DNA from: Gelidibacter algens
GTDB taxonomy: Bacteria; Bacteroidota; Bacteroidia; Flavobacteriales; Flavobacteriaceae
Assembly (NCBI RefSeq): GCF_001678675.1
Contig: NZ_LZRN01000022.1
Coordinates: forward strand, 1 to 64,000
DNA length: 64,000 bases
Direction: 5' to 3'
Shown piece by piece: positions 35,113 through 44,090 of the stretch. The notes under the pieces were generated by a model that was not told the origin of the DNA, made no database searches, and saw nothing but the letters and a program-made list of their open reading frames with translations. How positions within the stretch are numbered: the first letter of the stretch is position 1; every line of letters begins with the position of its first letter. The position numbers and the translations under genes are program-made.

Positions 35113-36153
35113 TTAGGACTTATTGGCCAACTGTCCGCAAGCTGCATCAATATCCTTGCCTCTTGAGCGTCTTACCGTAACGGTAATGTTACTCGCTTCC
35201 AACATGGAAATATACATCTCGATAGCCGCATTGCTGGCTTGTTGAAATTGGCCATCATCAATGGGGTTATATTCAATTAAGTTGACCTTGCTTGGCGCAA
35301 ATTTGCAGAATTGGATCAAAGCTTCCACATCTTTTTTAGAATCATTAATCCCTTCCCAAACCACATACTCATAGGTAATGGTATTTTTGGTTTTGGCGTA
35401 CCAATATTCTAAAGCTTCCCTCAAATCAGCCAACGGAAACGTAGCATTAAAAGGCATAATGGAAGTTCGCACCTCATCAATGGCAGAATGTAACGACACG
35501 GCAAGACCAAATTTCACCTCATCATCAGCCATTTTCTTGATCATTTTAGGAACACCTGACGTAGACACAATAATTCGTTTGGGAGACATTCCCAAACCTT
35601 CTGGCGATGTAATTTTTTCAATAGCCTTTAATACATTATTATAGTTCATGAGTGGTTCTCCCATGCCCATAAACACAATATTGCTCAATGGTCTGTTAAA
35701 ATATAATTTGCTCTCTTTGTCAATGGCCACCACCTGATCAAAAATTTCATCAGGATTAAGATTACGCATGCGTTTAAGACGCGAAGTGGCACAGAATTTA
35801 CAATCCAAACTACAACCAACCTGAGAGGACACGCATGCTGTGGTACGTTTTGAGGTAGGAATCAACACCGATTCAACAATCAAACCATCATGCAGGCGCA
35901 CCGCATTTTTAACGGTCCCGTCATTACTGCGTTGCATTTGGTCCACTTCAATATGATTGATCACAAAATGATCTTGCAGCATTTGACGTGTGTCTTTGGA
36001 GATATTGGTCATATCCTCAAACTTGTGGGCACCTTTGCTCCACAGCCATTCATACACCTGATTGCCGCGGAATTCCTGATCGCCTTGTGCGACAAAAAAT
36101 TCACGAAGTTGCTCTTTCGTTAATGCTCGTATGTCTTTTTTTGTTGTTTCCAT
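35113..36153 (-). CDS. rlmN: RlmN, dual-specificity 23S rRNA/tRNA adenine-C2 methyltransferase
   Basis: Radical-SAM enzyme methylating A2503 of 23S rRNA and A37 of some tRNAs. The iron-sulfur motif CSLDCKFCATSRLKRMRNL (CxxxCxxC) is near residue 114. The GEPLMNY motif is near 165, and the methyl-accepting Cys lies in the C-terminal DAACGQLANKS (Cys341). At 346 residues it is complete. Its last 55 codons have a decayed duplicate at 26766-26940. Confidence 0.96.
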   Translation of the reverse strand: METTKKDIRALTKEQLREFFVAQGDQEFRGNQVYEWLWSKGAHKFEDMTNISKDTRQMLQDHFVINHIEVDQMQRSNDGTVKNAVRLHDGLIVESVLIPTSKRTTACVSSQVGCSLDCKFCATSRLKRMRNLNPDEIFDQVVAIDKESKLYFNRPLSNIVFMGMGEPLMNYNNVLKAIEKITSPEGLGMSPKRIIVSTSGVPKMIKKMADDEVKFGLAVSLHSAIDEVRTSIMPFNATFPLADLREALEYWYAKTKNTITYEYVVWEGINDSKKDVEALIQFCKFAPSKVNLIEYNPIDDGQFQQASNAAIEMYISMLEASNITVTVRRSRGKDIDAACGQLANKS

Positions 36154-36276
36154 TGCAGATGCAAAAATAATGAAAGGATTTCCGTTTACAGAATAGGTAG
36201 CGGGATAATTTGAAAAAGTTCAATTTTATGGTTCGTCTAAACTTAATGCCGACGTTATAAAGACTTTGGGGATTTT

Positions 36277-36305
36277 CCCGCAGATGTCGCAGATTGACGC
36301 AGAAG
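36277..36305. repeat. CCCGCAGAT...CGCAGA repeat, copy 1
   Basis: Sequence CCCGCAGATGTCGCAGATTG continuing into ACGCAGAAG. It is related to 39088-39118, where the pattern reads CCCGCAGATTTCGCGGATGA then ACGCAGATCTT. It is a short dispersed intergenic repeat with an internal period of about 10-11 bases. Confidence 0.6.
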
Positions 36306-36361
36306 AAACCAACGATTACCCTTATGTTTCCTCATTTCAATAGCTTTTGACGAATAATAGA

Positions 36362-36392
36362 GAAAAAAAAACTCCATCAAAATGATGGAGCC
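36362..36392 (-). terminator. intrinsic terminator after queA
   Basis: CTCCATCA / TGATGGAG hairpin with a 3-base loop followed (minus strand) by a run of T, 23 bases after the queA stop. Confidence 0.85.
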
Positions 36393-36414
36393 TTTATAAA
36401 ATAAAAAGTATCTC

Positions 36415-37464
36415 TTAGATAATGAGCATCGCGTCACCATACGTATAGAAACGGTATTTTTCTTTAACAGCTTCTTCGTACGCTTTTTTCATAAAATCAT
36501 GACCAGCAAAGGCAGAAACCATCATCAACAAGGTTGATTTTGGTGTATGGAAATTGGTAATCATACAATTGGCAATACTAAACTCATAAGGAGGGAAAAT
36601 AAATTTATTGGTCCATCCTGAAAACTCATTTAATGTGCCACTTGAGGATACTGAACTTTCAACAGCTCTCATGGCAGTAGTTCCTACAGCACACACTCTC
36701 TTTTTCTTAGTTTTCGCGTTATTGACAATATCGGCAGCTTTCTGATCTACAAAAGCTTCCTCACTGTCCATTTTGTGTTTGGACAAATCTTCAACTTCAA
36801 CGGGGTTAAAGGTTCCCAAACCAACATGAAGGGTGATTTCAGCAAAATCAATACCTTTAATTTCCAAACGCTTCAGTAAATGTTTAGAAAAATGCAACCC
36901 TGCGGTTGGTGCTGCAACTGCACCTTCGTTTTTTGCAAAAATAGTTTGGTAGCGCTCTTCATCTTCTGGCTCCACATCTCTCTTAATATATTTTGGTAGT
37001 GGTGTCTCTCCCAATTCAGTCAATTTTTGACGGAATTCTTTATAAGAACCATCGTAAAGAAAACGTAATGTACGTCCTCTAGAAGTGGTATTATCAATAA
37101 CCTCAGCCACTAAAGTTTCATCATCTCCAAAATACAATTTGTTACCAATACGTATTTTACGTGCCGGATCAACCAAAACATCCCACAAGCGTTGTTCTTC
37201 ATTGAGTTCTCTTAATAGGAACACTTCAATTCTTGCGCCTGTTTTTTCTTTATTGCCATATAAACGTGCAGGAAAAACCTTGGTATTGTTAAGAATCATG
37301 ACGTCTCCTTCATCAAAATAATCAATGACATCCTTAAATAATTTATGCTCAATCGTCTTGTTTTTTCTATCCAAGACCATCAAACGTGCTTCATCTCTAT
37401 TTTCGGCAGGATGTTCAGCTAATAATTCTTCAGGAAGTTTAAAACTAAAATGGGATAATTTCAT
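36415..37464 (-). CDS. queA: S-adenosylmethionine:tRNA ribosyltransferase-isomerase QueA
   Basis: Converts preQ1-tRNA to epoxyqueuosine-tRNA. 349 residues, with [20 protein letters not shown] at the start, [18 protein letters not shown] near residue 55, [18 protein letters not shown] near 187 and [19 protein letters not shown] near 308. It follows rlmN in reverse order on the same strand, both acting on RNA. Complete. Confidence 0.96.
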   Translation of the reverse strand: MKLSHFSFKLPEELLAEHPAENRDEARLMVLDRKNKTIEHKLFKDVIDYFDEGDVMILNNTKVFPARLYGNKEKTGARIEVFLLRELNEEQRLWDVLVDPARKIRIGNKLYFGDDETLVAEVIDNTTSRGRTLRFLYDGSYKEFRQKLTELGETPLPKYIKRDVEPEDEERYQTIFAKNEGAVAAPTAGLHFSKHLLKRLEIKGIDFAEITLHVGLGTFNPVEVEDLSKHKMDSEEAFVDQKAADIVNNAKTKKKRVCAVGTTAMRAVESSVSSSGTLNEFSGWTNKFIFPPYEFSIANCMITNFHTPKSTLLMMVSAFAGHDFMKKAYEEAVKEKYRFYTYGDAMLII

Positions 37465-37644
37465 GTTTACAATTTGTTTTTAATGATCAGACCTATCTGC
37501 CAACAGACCTCAAGAATACCTTTTCTACCATACCGATTGCTTCCTACTTAGCTGTAAGTATTTTACACGTCGATTTGTATAGATTTTTTGCAGGCTGCAA
37601 ATATACAATCTCAAAGTAGGGGTTGTCAAGTAAATGAGGGTTTA

Positions 37645-38919
37645 TTATTGGGTTATTTTAAAACCGAGAGTTTTAAGGTCTTCCCAAAATGTAGGATAGG
37701 ATTTGGAGACTACCATGGCATCTTCAATTTGAAGGTTTGTTTTTAAAGCTAACGGTGCAAACGCCATGGCCATCCGGTGATCATGATATGTGCTGATGGC
37801 CTCTCCTGTATCCTCCCCTAACCCCTCCGAAGGAGGGGAACTTACGTCTGCAATGAAAAGTTTGTGAGGTTTCAGGGTTAAACTGTTTTCCGTGATGTGC
37901 AGGTCTGCTCCTAGTTTTTCTAGTTCTGTTTTTAAGGCAACGAGCCTGTCGGTTTCTTTGATTTTGAGCGTATGCAAACCAGTGAGATGGCAGCCTACAC
38001 CCAATCCAAAACAGGTGACGGCGATGGTTTGTGCTATATCTGGAGCGTTTTGAAGTTGGCAGTTGACCGTCTGCAGTTGGCAGTCAGCTTGCTTTGTAAG
38101 GGTGATTGCATTGTTGTTGAATAGTGTAGCCACGCCAAAATCAGTATAAATGTCAGCCAACACTGAATCGCCTTGTAAGCTATCTCTTTTGTAGGAGGAC
38201 AGGGTGATTTCAGTTCCGATAGGACTTAAGGCTACGATGCTATAAAAATACGATGCCGAGGACCAATCACTTTCTACTGTAAGGATATCTTGATGTGTGT
38301 TCAGCTTTTTTAGCGGACTTACCTTTATTGTATTACCCTCAAAACTAGTCTTTACACCAATTTGATTAAGCAAATCCAAAGTCATATTGATGTAAGGAAC
38401 AGAGGTGATTTCTCCTTCCAAAGACAATTCCAAACCATTTTTTAATTTTGGGGCAATCAACAGAAGGGCTGAAATATACTGGCTGCTCACATTGGCCTTG
38501 AGAGCTACTTGGTCTTTTGACAGCAATTCGCCCTTGATTAACAATGGCGGACAACCTTCCGACTCGAGATAAGAAATATCAGCGCCTAACATATTCAGCG
38601 CTTCTACCAAAACTTGTACTGGGCGTTCTTTCATTCGAGCTGAACCTGTAATAGTAATTTCTCTTCCCGTTTGAGTAGCGAAAAAAGCCGTTAAAAACCG
38701 CATGGCAGTACCCGCATGGGATACGTCAATAAGGTTGGAGGTCGATTTCAATGCTTTTTGCATCACCTCAGAATCGTCAGAATTGGAGATGTTTTCAATC
38801 TGCAATTCTGGATAAAGCGCTTGCAAAAGCAACAATCTATTGGACTCACTCTTGGAACCCGTGATGACAATTTTAGGAATATTTTCTGAGAGAGAGGATT
38901 TGTGGAGCGTTAACAACAT
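37645..38919 (-). CDS. aroA: 3-phosphoshikimate 1-carboxyvinyltransferase (EPSP synthase) with two repeat-derived insertions
   Basis: Shikimate-pathway enzyme joining PEP to shikimate-3-phosphate. 424 residues, with GSKSESNRLLLLQALYPEL near residue 22, SHAGTAMRFLTAFFA near 66 and the C-terminal TYHDHRMAMAFAPLALKT. Two loops are encoded by intergenic-type repeats in frame. Residues around DCQLQTVNCQLQNAP come from a period-7 array (38055-38089). Residues around DVSSPPSEGLGEDTGEA come from a CCCCTCC hairpin element (37822-37838 and flanks). The motifs for substrate binding look intact. Confidence 0.94.
   Translation of the reverse strand: MLLTLHKSSLSENIPKIVITGSKSESNRLLLLQALYPELQIENISNSDDSEVMQKALKSTSNLIDVSHAGTAMRFLTAFFATQTGREITITGSARMKERPVQVLVEALNMLGADISYLESEGCPPLLIKGELLSKDQVALKANVSSQYISALLLIAPKLKNGLELSLEGEITSVPYINMTLDLLNQIGVKTSFEGNTIKVSPLKKLNTHQDILTVESDWSSASYFYSIVALSPIGTEITLSSYKRDSLQGDSVLADIYTDFGVATLFNNNAITLTKQADCQLQTVNCQLQNAPDIAQTIAVTCFGLGVGCHLTGLHTLKIKETDRLVALKTELEKLGADLHITENSLTLKPHKLFIADVSSPPSEGLGEDTGEAISTYHDHRMAMAFAPLALKTNLQIEDAMVVSKSYPTFWEDLKTLGFKITQ
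37822..37838. repeat. CCCCTCC-GAA-GGAGGGG hairpin inside aroA
   Basis: Perfect 7-bp arms. The flanking CTCCCCTAACCC and GGGGAACTT match the style of intergenic hairpins at 4550, 6230 and 61997. It is translated in frame as part of an insertion just before the conserved TYHDHRMAM motif of AroA. Confidence 0.75.
38055..38089. repeat. period-7 array inside aroA
   Basis: Units GTTGGCA, GTTGACC, GTCTGCA, GTTGGCA and GTCAGCT. Three heptamers are 21 bases, so the array keeps the frame and encodes the repetitive peptide CQLQTVNCQLQ. Confidence 0.8.
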
Positions 38920-39087
38920 TCTATTAAAAATTTACAATCAACGAAAATAGAAAAGCTATGTCAAAAACTAACACAAAAATTCAAAATATTGAAAGATAAA
39001 ATTCAGGAATCAACTAGACTCCTCAACTAAAGGAAGAATAGTTAGTTCTATTAATAGCTCATAAATGGTCCGTATGATTTCTTGCTT

Positions 39088-39118
39088 CCCGCAGATTTCG
39101 CGGATGAACGCAGATCTT
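39088..39118. repeat. CCCGCAGAT repeat, copy 2
   Basis: Second copy of the dispersed repeat seen at 36277-36305, in the 235-base space between the MazG-like gene and aroA. Nothing else is recognised in that space. Confidence 0.6.
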
Positions 39119-39154
39119 AATCCCTAGGCAACGAACTCACTTAACAACCAACAT

Positions 39155-39481
39155 TTACTTCAACTTTTCATTATTATGATGTCTGTCATGATCGCGTTTC
39201 GTTTTTGTGTCCATTTTTTTGTCAAAGGCGGCCTGAAGATCGATTCCTGTTTGATTGGCCAAGCACAACACGACAAAAACCACATCAGCCAATTCCTCAC
39301 CAAGATCTTTGTCTTTATCGCTTTCCTTTTCACTTTGTTCACCATAACGGCGCGCAATAATTCTGGCTACCTCGCCAACCTCTTCAGTAAGTTGAGCCAT
39401 GTTGGTCAGCTCATTAAAGTAACGGACACCGTGGGTCTTGATCCACTCATCTACAATACGTTGTGAATTTTTTAGTTCCAT
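39155..39481 (-). CDS. MazG-like nucleotide pyrophosphohydrolase
   Basis: 108 residues of all-alpha NTP-pyrophosphatase fold, with the metal-binding pattern LTEEVGEVARII near residue 30 and EELADVVFVVLCLANQ near residue 63 (EExxE and ExxD). It probably removes non-canonical or damaged nucleoside triphosphates. Its start is one base after the stop of the DUF3857 gene upstream, so it is likely co-transcribed with it. Confidence 0.88.
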   Translation of the reverse strand: MELKNSQRIVDEWIKTHGVRYFNELTNMAQLTEEVGEVARIIARRYGEQSEKESDKDKDLGEELADVVFVVLCLANQTGIDLQAAFDKKMDTKTKRDHDRHHNNEKLK

Positions 39482-39482
39482 C

Positions 39483-41504
39483 TTATATTTTTTTCAGTAC
39501 AACCTTTTCTGCCTGCTTTTCTGTCATGAGCTGATAAAACTGCTTGAAATTATCATATTCGCCCGGCAGTATAAACGATTTATTTAAATTTATGGAAATT
39601 AAAAATTGTAAACTTTTCCCACTTGCTTTTGCAATATACTTAAACTCACCTGCATCTCCTTGAAATTGAACCACCGAATTTGATGGCATAGACTCTACCT
39701 CATAGCCGTCAGGGATCGTCATAATAACTTGATATCTGTCATTAAATGAATATATAAAATCAACTGGATACTCTCTTTTATCTTGCTTAAACGGATTTTC
39801 ATTAGGCGCGAAAAACAGCATTGGTGTCAGGAACAACTTATCACCAATTTGCTCAATGCCACTTTCAAGATGATAATCATAATTATAGGTTATTGGCTTA
39901 TTTAAGGCTTCCATATCAGAGATCTCATAATTTGACACTTCTATTTCGCCTTTATCCTTTTCAACAGCCATAAGTTGTTCTTCAGCATTGAAATTTTGAT
40001 ATTCACTTCGGAAATTTTTGGCCGCAAAAGATGTCAATTGACTTCTAACCTTACCATCAATTGAAAGATCACCGTTAATTGTTGCAAGTAAGGAAACATT
40101 TTCTTGAACAATGTCTTTAGGTAATAAATCAAACCAAGTGGAGCTGCCAGCCTTTCTAATAATCCGTCCTTGCCAATTGATGGCTCTTACAGGAAGCACA
40201 TTTGGTGTCGCAAATTTATCAGTAGCGTCCAAAATGATGACATCATTAAGCACCTCAACCGCTGCAACCACATAATTGAATGCGCCTGTTGCAGGAAACA
40301 ACGGAATGTCATTGCTTCTGGTACTGATCAACATTGGGTTTGCGTTTATTTTAGCATAACGCAGCATCGCTGTAAGCATCAAGTTGATATCCCCTACGTT
40401 ACCTACCCCTTCTTTATATGCTTTTTTTACACCACTATCAGCAGTATAGCCCAAATAATCATTCCATTTTACTTTTGATTTGACAAAATTATAAATGAGA
40501 TTTAGTTTTTGAGAGTCGTCAGTTACACCCGTGATGAGTGCATCAATATCATCTTCAAAATAATTGGTTTGTGTTAGTTGTGATCCAAAGTCGCTGTTAT
40601 CATAAATGGTTTTTGTAACCTCATCCCAGTTGGAGGCATAATCTGTAATTTGTCCTGATGGACTTTTATAAAAGGCGTATTCCCAAATCAACTTGGTTCT
40701 GTACGTATTAAGATTGCTTACAAAGTTTTCGCTTTTTAGTGCAGGAACATTGGATAGTTTTATTTCCGTTTTATATTCCTTGAAATTAAACTTGTCGCTT
40801 GAAAAGTTAGTCTTGACAGTATTTCCAAATCCAGTGGAGTTAGATTCTCTACTTTTACTGCGAACTTCCTCTGTTCTACTCACTGTAGATTCATTTACTT
40901 TTGGAATATAAGTAGCTCTTGGGTTGACATATTTATTAAAATTGAAGTATTCTGGTATTCTGACAGAAATATCCAATTCTTTAATAGGAATGGTATATTG
41001 CAGATTCATGTCGTCAATACTAATATATGGTGACGTTACCCTATATTCAAACTCAATAACACATCCTTCCTTAATATTAGGCATGGTGAACTTTTCGGTT
41101 TTCCAGTATTTATTGTTATGCTCTTCAAATATCCCATCTTTTCTAAGTTTGGTTTCTTCGATCTTGCCATTTACTAAAGTGTAGGTTACTGCGTTAAGAC
41201 CACTAACAGTCTCTCTTTTTGACCCATTATCACTCAGTTTAATTTCTTCTGTAGCCCAATCAAAACCGTCCTTATTATAAATTTTTATACGTTGATACAC
41301 CTCAGTAATTTGAACAAATCCATCACTCTGTGTAAAATCATAATAGGTTTTTTGAGACAGATACAGAATGGTGGCATTTGCCTCAGGATCTGTAGGATTA
41401 CTAACTTCCTGAAGTTCTTCTTCAGATACTTTTCCAAATCGGTAATCTTGCGCATTGGACCAGTTAAAGGCCATAAAAATAAGTAGGCAGGTGATTTTTG
41501 TCAT
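39483..41504 (-). CDS. DUF3857 protein with degenerate transglutaminase-like domain
   Basis: 673 residues with a signal peptide (cleaved near SNAQDY), an N-terminal DUF3857 domain and a central transglutaminase-like fold. At the place of the catalytic Cys motif the sequence reads GVGNVGDINLMLTAML, with no Cys, and the His region reads AFNYVVAAV, with no His. The protein is therefore probably not a peptidase or transglutaminase. It overlaps the next DUF3857 gene by 4 bases; that neighbour keeps the Cys and His. It may be periplasmic or surface-exposed; function unknown. Confidence 0.85.
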   Translation of the reverse strand: MTKITCLLIFMAFNWSNAQDYRFGKVSEEELQEVSNPTDPEANATILYLSQKTYYDFTQSDGFVQITEVYQRIKIYNKDGFDWATEEIKLSDNGSKRETVSGLNAVTYTLVNGKIEETKLRKDGIFEEHNNKYWKTEKFTMPNIKEGCVIEFEYRVTSPYISIDDMNLQYTIPIKELDISVRIPEYFNFNKYVNPRATYIPKVNESTVSRTEEVRSKSRESNSTGFGNTVKTNFSSDKFNFKEYKTEIKLSNVPALKSENFVSNLNTYRTKLIWEYAFYKSPSGQITDYASNWDEVTKTIYDNSDFGSQLTQTNYFEDDIDALITGVTDDSQKLNLIYNFVKSKVKWNDYLGYTADSGVKKAYKEGVGNVGDINLMLTAMLRYAKINANPMLISTRSNDIPLFPATGAFNYVVAAVEVLNDVIILDATDKFATPNVLPVRAINWQGRIIRKAGSSTWFDLLPKDIVQENVSLLATINGDLSIDGKVRSQLTSFAAKNFRSEYQNFNAEEQLMAVEKDKGEIEVSNYEISDMEALNKPITYNYDYHLESGIEQIGDKLFLTPMLFFAPNENPFKQDKREYPVDFIYSFNDRYQVIMTIPDGYEVESMPSNSVVQFQGDAGEFKYIAKASGKSLQFLISINLNKSFILPGEYDNFKQFYQLMTEKQAEKVVLKKI

Positions 41505-43429
41505 GGGGTTAGTGATTTTTTTATTAAAATAATTCTTGACTTATCTTGTTTGACAACCTCTAGCCAAAAGTTTCTAAAAGCTTCATAATCTTCTTTTGCA
41601 TAAGCGCCTTTATTCAAAATGAAGGTTCGTTTGAAGCTTAAGATGATTTCTGATTTTTTAACAATGGAATAGGCATATTCACCAAATTGGTTTTTGATAT
41701 GTGTATCTTCCTGTAAGGCTTCAACCTCAAAATTTTCAGGGATTGAAATCTCATAGTCATCCTTATCATAAAAACCCCGCTCTATTTCAAACGGCAATGT
41801 TCTATCCCGATACCGTGTTGGTACATTTGAAAGCACATTGAAAAAATTTGGACTTAACAATAAACGATCTCCAGTTTGTGAAGCATATTTTTTGGCAGTC
41901 AATTCAATATTTTCAGTAAAAACTATGCTGTCTTTATCATTATTGTAAGTCATGGAGCCCACATCAACATTATTGATATAATTCCAATAATTTTTATAAT
42001 GAAGTGTCTGATCTTTCAGCGTACTGTTCTGAATACCTACGTGATGGCCATACTGTGTTCCATATGAATTTAAGCTGATTTTAGCTTCCATATCACCATT
42101 TTCAGTTACAATGATGTTGGCCTTCGTATCCAATAGGTTTTCTAATGCACTGTAAACTTTAGTACGGACAATTTTACCTCCTTCAGGGGTAATGACAAAG
42201 ACATCTCTATCATCCGTAAAATTGGCACTGTACCCAAATGGTGATGTTTGACTCGTACACTCCAACCAAATATTCTCTCCTTTGTATGGCAGGTTCAGTA
42301 TAACATGGTTTGTTTGCCCAAGAAATGAAACAAAATCATTTTTTATGCTTACAAGGTTATCAGGAGAAGCGTAAACTCTAGTATAATAGGATTCTACACC
42401 AACGAGATCTAACAATGCTTTAGTATAATTAGAAAGTCCTTTGCAATCACCATACTTAACCTCATCCACTTTTAACGCATCAATTGGCTGAATGCCTCCA
42501 ATACCTTCCTGAACACTGATGTATCTTGTGTTATTTTGGACATATTGATACACTGCTTTAGCTTTATCAATGGGATCTACCATATTTGCAACCAGTGATC
42601 TTATTTCACTTTTTGTCTTTTCAGAAACTTCTGTTCTTCCTACCAACAATTGCTCATGCATCCATTGCCCTAAACTGTGCCAATCATTTGTATTCCCTAT
42701 ATAACCTTCATAGGAAAAGTTTTTCAAATTTATCATTGCATATGGTGTAACATCAGTGAGATTGGGAGAATAAGCTTCATGCATAATGGCTTTTAAATTA
42801 TATGCCTCATAATAGATTTCGCCATCTTTAGAGTTGTTTAGAACGTTAAATTCTTTGAAATAATTCTTATAGATATTGAGCTCATTAGAAGGATCATACT
42901 TTATAGAGTAACGACTAGTTTCTGTACTTATATAATAGCCTTCAATTGGTTTCCACCTTGGGATATAGGCAGTATATCCATACTCTACCTCAGTTTCAAA
43001 GACCACAGTGTAAGGATAGTCAGTTGGCGTGTATCTCATATATTTGACACGACTATCAGAATACAATGTTCCACCGTCAACGGCGCTGACATCTTCAAAA
43101 TCATTTTTTTTAAATTTTTTGATCTCTTCACCACTTGAGTTATAAATTTTAGCTTCCATTTTTTTAATGGAAACATTCTCATCATAACCCATTGAAGTTC
43201 CAACTTTAGAGTTCCCGGAAGAATTTAAAATAGTGACAATCCGTTTGTTGGTGTACACCATTTTATTATAAGATTCGACTTCAATATGGATATCATCCAG
43301 TCTTACCACAGCATTGGCATTTTCTAATAAAGCAGAAGGAATGGTATGGGAAGTTACTAGGTTTTCCTCTTGAGATAAGCAGATAAGCGGGAAAACCAAG
43401 ACGAAAAATAAGCGGCAGGTTTTGATCAT
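41501..43429 (-). CDS. DUF3857 protein with intact transglutaminase-like domain
   Basis: 642 residues, signal peptide (MIKTCRLFFVLVFPLICLSQ), N-terminal DUF3857 domain and a transglutaminase core with VKYGDCKGLSNYTKALLDLV near residue 330 (Cys), TNHVILNLP near 380 (His) and LECTSQTSPFGY. The C-terminal part is beta-rich. It pairs with the degenerate homologue downstream through an ATGA overlap, which suggests a functional heteromer. Substrate unknown. Confidence 0.86.
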   Translation of the reverse strand: MIKTCRLFFVLVFPLICLSQEENLVTSHTIPSALLENANAVVRLDDIHIEVESYNKMVYTNKRIVTILNSSGNSKVGTSMGYDENVSIKKMEAKIYNSSGEEIKKFKKNDFEDVSAVDGGTLYSDSRVKYMRYTPTDYPYTVVFETEVEYGYTAYIPRWKPIEGYYISTETSRYSIKYDPSNELNIYKNYFKEFNVLNNSKDGEIYYEAYNLKAIMHEAYSPNLTDVTPYAMINLKNFSYEGYIGNTNDWHSLGQWMHEQLLVGRTEVSEKTKSEIRSLVANMVDPIDKAKAVYQYVQNNTRYISVQEGIGGIQPIDALKVDEVKYGDCKGLSNYTKALLDLVGVESYYTRVYASPDNLVSIKNDFVSFLGQTNHVILNLPYKGENIWLECTSQTSPFGYSANFTDDRDVFVITPEGGKIVRTKVYSALENLLDTKANIIVTENGDMEAKISLNSYGTQYGHHVGIQNSTLKDQTLHYKNYWNYINNVDVGSMTYNNDKDSIVFTENIELTAKKYASQTGDRLLLSPNFFNVLSNVPTRYRDRTLPFEIERGFYDKDDYEISIPENFEVEALQEDTHIKNQFGEYAYSIVKKSEIILSFKRTFILNKGAYAKEDYEAFRNFWLEVVKQDKSRIILIKKSLTP

Positions 43430-43480
43430 GGGGTCTTGTTAGATAGCTAAAATATAACTTTTTAGCTAATAACAAAATAG

Positions 43481-43933
43481 TTACTCAGGATTTTTAGAAT
43501 CTATTATAATGGTTACAGGGCCATCATTTAAAAGTTCAACCTTCATAGTTGCGCCAAATTGGCCTGTCTGAATTTTCTTGCCCAGACTTTGTTCTAATTG
43601 TGTTACAAAAGTTTCATACAGCGGAATAGCAACATCGGGTTTTCCTGCTTTAATGTAACTGGGTCTGTTGCCTTTTTTGGTTGAAGCGTGCAAAGTAAAT
43701 TGACTGACCACGAGAGCATCTCCATCACAATCTAAAAGGGAACGGTTCATAACGCCCTTATCATCTTCAAAAATGCGAAGGTTGGCAACCTTTCTTGTAA
43801 GCCATTGAATATCTTCCTGAGTATCTTCATCAACAATGCCCAATAAAATGAGCAATCCTGAACTAATGGATGCCACTATTTTGTTATCAATGGTAACACT
43901 TGCTTTTGAAACTCTTTGAATGACTACTTTCAT
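43481..43933 (-). CDS. dtd: D-aminoacyl-tRNA deacylase Dtd
   Basis: Proofreading enzyme that removes D-amino acids (and glycine mischarged on tRNA-Ala). 150 residues, with MKVVIQRVSKASVTI at the start, the active-site motif LVVSQFTLHASTKKGNRPSY near residue 75 (SQxTL) and the C-terminal NDGPVTIIIDS (NxGP-type). Complete. A CCCC-GTA-GGGG stem lies 17 bases upstream of the ATG. Confidence 0.96.
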   Translation of the reverse strand: MKVVIQRVSKASVTIDNKIVASISSGLLILLGIVDEDTQEDIQWLTRKVANLRIFEDDKGVMNRSLLDCDGDALVVSQFTLHASTKKGNRPSYIKAGKPDVAIPLYETFVTQLEQSLGKKIQTGQFGATMKVELLNDGPVTIIIDSKNPE

Positions 43934-43992
43934 AAGCTCTCCGCTAAATCCCCGTAGGGGAGTTTTAAATTGTTAATCTTTTTCGTTTAATC

Positions 43993-44090
43993 ATGAAGGA
44001 TGACGGATGACCGATGACGGATGACCGATGACTGAAGACTGCCGACTGCCGACTGAAGACTGCCGACTGCCGACTGAAGACTGAAGACTC
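43993..44090. repeat. 14-unit heptamer array at the rsgA stop codon
   Basis: Units ATGAAGG, ATGACGG, ATGACCG, ATGACGG, ATGACCG, ATGACTG, AAGACTG, CCGACTG, CCGACTG, AAGACTG, CCGACTG, CCGACTG, AAGACTG, AAGACTC in one register. Higher-order order is visible (CCG, CCG, AAG repeated as a 21-base unit). It ends in the rsgA stop codon. Confidence 0.92.
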
